In this document: piece after piece, positions 6,939 to 7,583 of the stretch | How the letters are laid out: each line of letters opens with the position of its first letter | Numbering within the stretch: the stretch's first letter is position 1 | Assembly: GCA_002292895.1 (NCBI GenBank) | Contig: DBCE01000121.1 | Coordinates: 3,366 to 10,948 of the forward strand | Source: Phycisphaerales bacterium UBA966 | Lineage (GTDB): Bacteria > Planctomycetota > Phycisphaerae > Phycisphaerales > SM1A02 | Length of the DNA: 7,583 nucleotides | Direction: 5' to 3' | Notes under the pieces: generated by a model | What the model was told of the DNA's origin: nothing | Database searches by the model: none | What the model saw: the letters and a program-made list of their open reading frames with translations, nothing else | Program-made: the position numbers and the translations under genes

Positions 6939-7413
6939 CGTGCATCGCCCGGTCCATATCGCGCTTCATTTCCCGGGAGGCGATGGCGTGGCGCTTGTCG
7001 GACGACTTCCGACCGGTGCCCAGACCAATGAGAATTTTGGCCCGACCATCCTTGAAATACATCTTGATCGGGACGATGGTGTAGCCCTTGCGCTTCACTT
7101 CTTCGGCAAGTTTCCGAATTTCGCGTTTATGTGCAAGAAGTCGGCGCACGCGGACCGGGGCATGCTGGACTGCCTTTCCCGCGGCCGGATATTCCGCAAT
7201 ATGCACCGAATGGAGGGACAGGGACGGCGGCTCCGCAGTGGCGCTGACATAACCCTCTGCCAGGCTGACCTTTCCGGCACGAATGCTCTTTACTTCCGTA
7301 CCAAGGAGCTCAATACCGCATTCCAGGGTTTCGGTGATCTCGTAGTCATGCCGCGACTGACGATTTTCGATCGTCGGCTCGTTTGGGACATGTTCTTGGG
7401 AACTTCCAGCCAC
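6928..7413 (-). CDS. smpB: SsrA (tmRNA)-binding protein SmpB
   Basis: SmpB binds the tRNA-like domain of tmRNA and delivers it to stalled ribosomes for trans-translation. From the GTG at 7413 the protein has 161 residues, the normal family length. The start of the OB-fold core reads NRQSRHDYEI at 17-26. GTEVKSIRAGKVSLAEGYV at 38-56 is the most diagnostic family block. The basic tail GTGRKSSDKR at 132-141, followed by REMKRDMDRAM, is the C-terminal segment that in characterised SmpB enters the decoding site and mRNA channel. An upstream in-frame TTG at 7458 would add 15 residues with no SmpB similarity and has no Shine-Dalgarno site, so GTG is preferred. The GTG also lacks one, but a TATACT box lies six bases upstream. 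The gene converges on the SDR gene. The tmRNA gene (ssrA) is not recognisable in the window. Confidence 0.95.
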   Translation of the reverse strand: MAGSSQEHVPNEPTIENRQSRHDYEITETLECGIELLGTEVKSIRAGKVSLAEGYVSATAEPPSLSLHSVHIAEYPAAGKAVQHAPVRVRRLLAHKREIRKLAEEVKRKGYTIVPIKMYFKDGRAKILIGLGTGRKSSDKRHAIASREMKRDMDRAMHGRR

Positions 7414-7419
7414 AGCGGG

Positions 7420-7425
7420 AGTATA
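7420..7425 (-). promoter_or_regulatory. Candidate -10 box for smpB
   Basis: TATACT on the - strand matches TATAAT at five of six positions and ends six bases before the GTG at 7413, so transcription could start at or beside the start codon. No good -35 hexamer lies 16-18 bases upstream. If the TTG at 7458 is the true start, this box is inside the coding region and is chance. Confidence 0.3.
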
Positions 7426-7464
7426 GGAGGTTGTGACACTTGCCCGGCTATCGGACAAGATGAT

Positions 7465-7495
7465 GTCAAGGAACCGTCAAGCCGAGGCTTGCCTC
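7465..7495. promoter_or_regulatory. Direct and inverted repeats upstream of smpB
   Basis: GTCAAG occurs at 7465-7470 and 7476-7481, 11 bases apart start to start. It runs into a perfect inverted repeat CAAGCC-GA-GGCTTG (7478-7491), which overlaps a second one, GAGGC-TT-GCCTC (7484-7495). On the - strand the direct repeats read CTTGAC, each containing a -35-like TTGAC. This could be an operator or an alternative-fold leader; no binding protein is recognisable. Confidence 0.3.
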
Positions 7496-7550
7496 AACCC
7501 GTTGTCAGTGCAACAATAAGACAGACGATTATCTGCATCCCCCCACCGAC

Positions 7551-7573
7551 GCTGATTCGCCTCCGAATGCAGC
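7551..7573. other. Bulged hairpin at the right edge of the window
   Basis: GCTG-ATTCG (7551-7559) pairs with CGAAT-G-CAGC (7564-7573) as a nine-base-pair stem with one bulged G and a four-base CCTC loop. No T run follows within the visible ten bases on the + strand, and the - strand side is not T-rich. It may belong to a leader or to a neighbouring gene outside the window. I see no tRNA or tmRNA fold around it. Confidence 0.35.
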
Positions 7574-7583
7574 ACTGCTCCAA

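Noticed and set aside
1..7413. Functional RNA quality-control module made of RNase E and SmpB
   Set aside because: The two genes are about 4.3 kb apart on opposite strands with three unrelated genes between them; nothing in the sequence links them beyond proximity.
7425..7430. AGGAGG on the + strand followed by a 28-residue open frame from GTG at 7433
   Set aside because: The spacing to GTG is only two bases, the frame is very short and overlaps the smpB 5' end on the other strand, and the peptide has no recognisable feature.
7459..7583. ssrA (tmRNA) or tRNA gene next to smpB
   Set aside because: I found no T-arm GTTCGA motif, CCA-type end or acceptor-stem pairing on either strand.
1..7583. 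Mobile element, CRISPR array or defence system
   Set aside because: There are no transposase, integrase or Cas-like motifs, no regularly spaced repeats outside the coding repeats in rne, and no base-composition break between genes.

Overview
The window is a GC-rich bacterial chromosomal segment with five protein-coding genes and little intergenic DNA. Four lie in tandem on the + strand: ribonuclease E/G (5' end outside the window), dxr, a large RseP-type site-2 protease and a short-chain dehydrogenase. A convergent smpB on the - strand closes the block. No rRNA, tRNA, CRISPR array, insertion sequence or phage gene is visible. Every gene has recognisable housekeeping motifs. The direct dxr-rseP junction, the oversized multi-PDZ site-2 protease and the RNase E with a long Arg/Gly/Glu-rich tail would fit a member of the Planctomycetota (perhaps a Phycisphaerae-like lineage). 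That assignment is inference from gene style, not proof.

Layout: positions 1-2670 hold RNase E/G, entering inside the S1 domain and ending with about 420 codons of low-complexity tail. Positions 2712-3908 hold dxr (MEP isoprenoid pathway). Positions 3937-6156 hold rseP, about 290 residues longer than the E. coli protein because of an enlarged periplasmic region. Positions 6178-6885 hold an NADP(H)-type SDR of unknown substrate. The + strand gaps are 41, 28 and 21 bases, each with a Shine-Dalgarno-like sequence and no terminator, so dxr-rseP-SDR, and possibly rne, are probably co-transcribed. smpB runs leftward from about 7413 to 6928 and converges on the SDR gene across 42 bases. Positions 7414-7583 are noncoding as far as I can tell, with a -10-like box next to the chosen smpB start, stacked short palindromes and a bulged hairpin near the window edge.

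Functionally the block mixes RNA turnover (RNase E), tmRNA-dependent ribosome rescue (SmpB), isoprenoid precursor synthesis (Dxr) and envelope proteolysis (RseP). I see no clearly new system. The parts most worth a second look are the architecture of the RNase E tail (charge blocks, a heptad repeat, three Arg-tract/RGG patches and a terminal amphipathic helix), the degenerate third PDZ-like unit in RseP, and the possible leaderless start of smpB.
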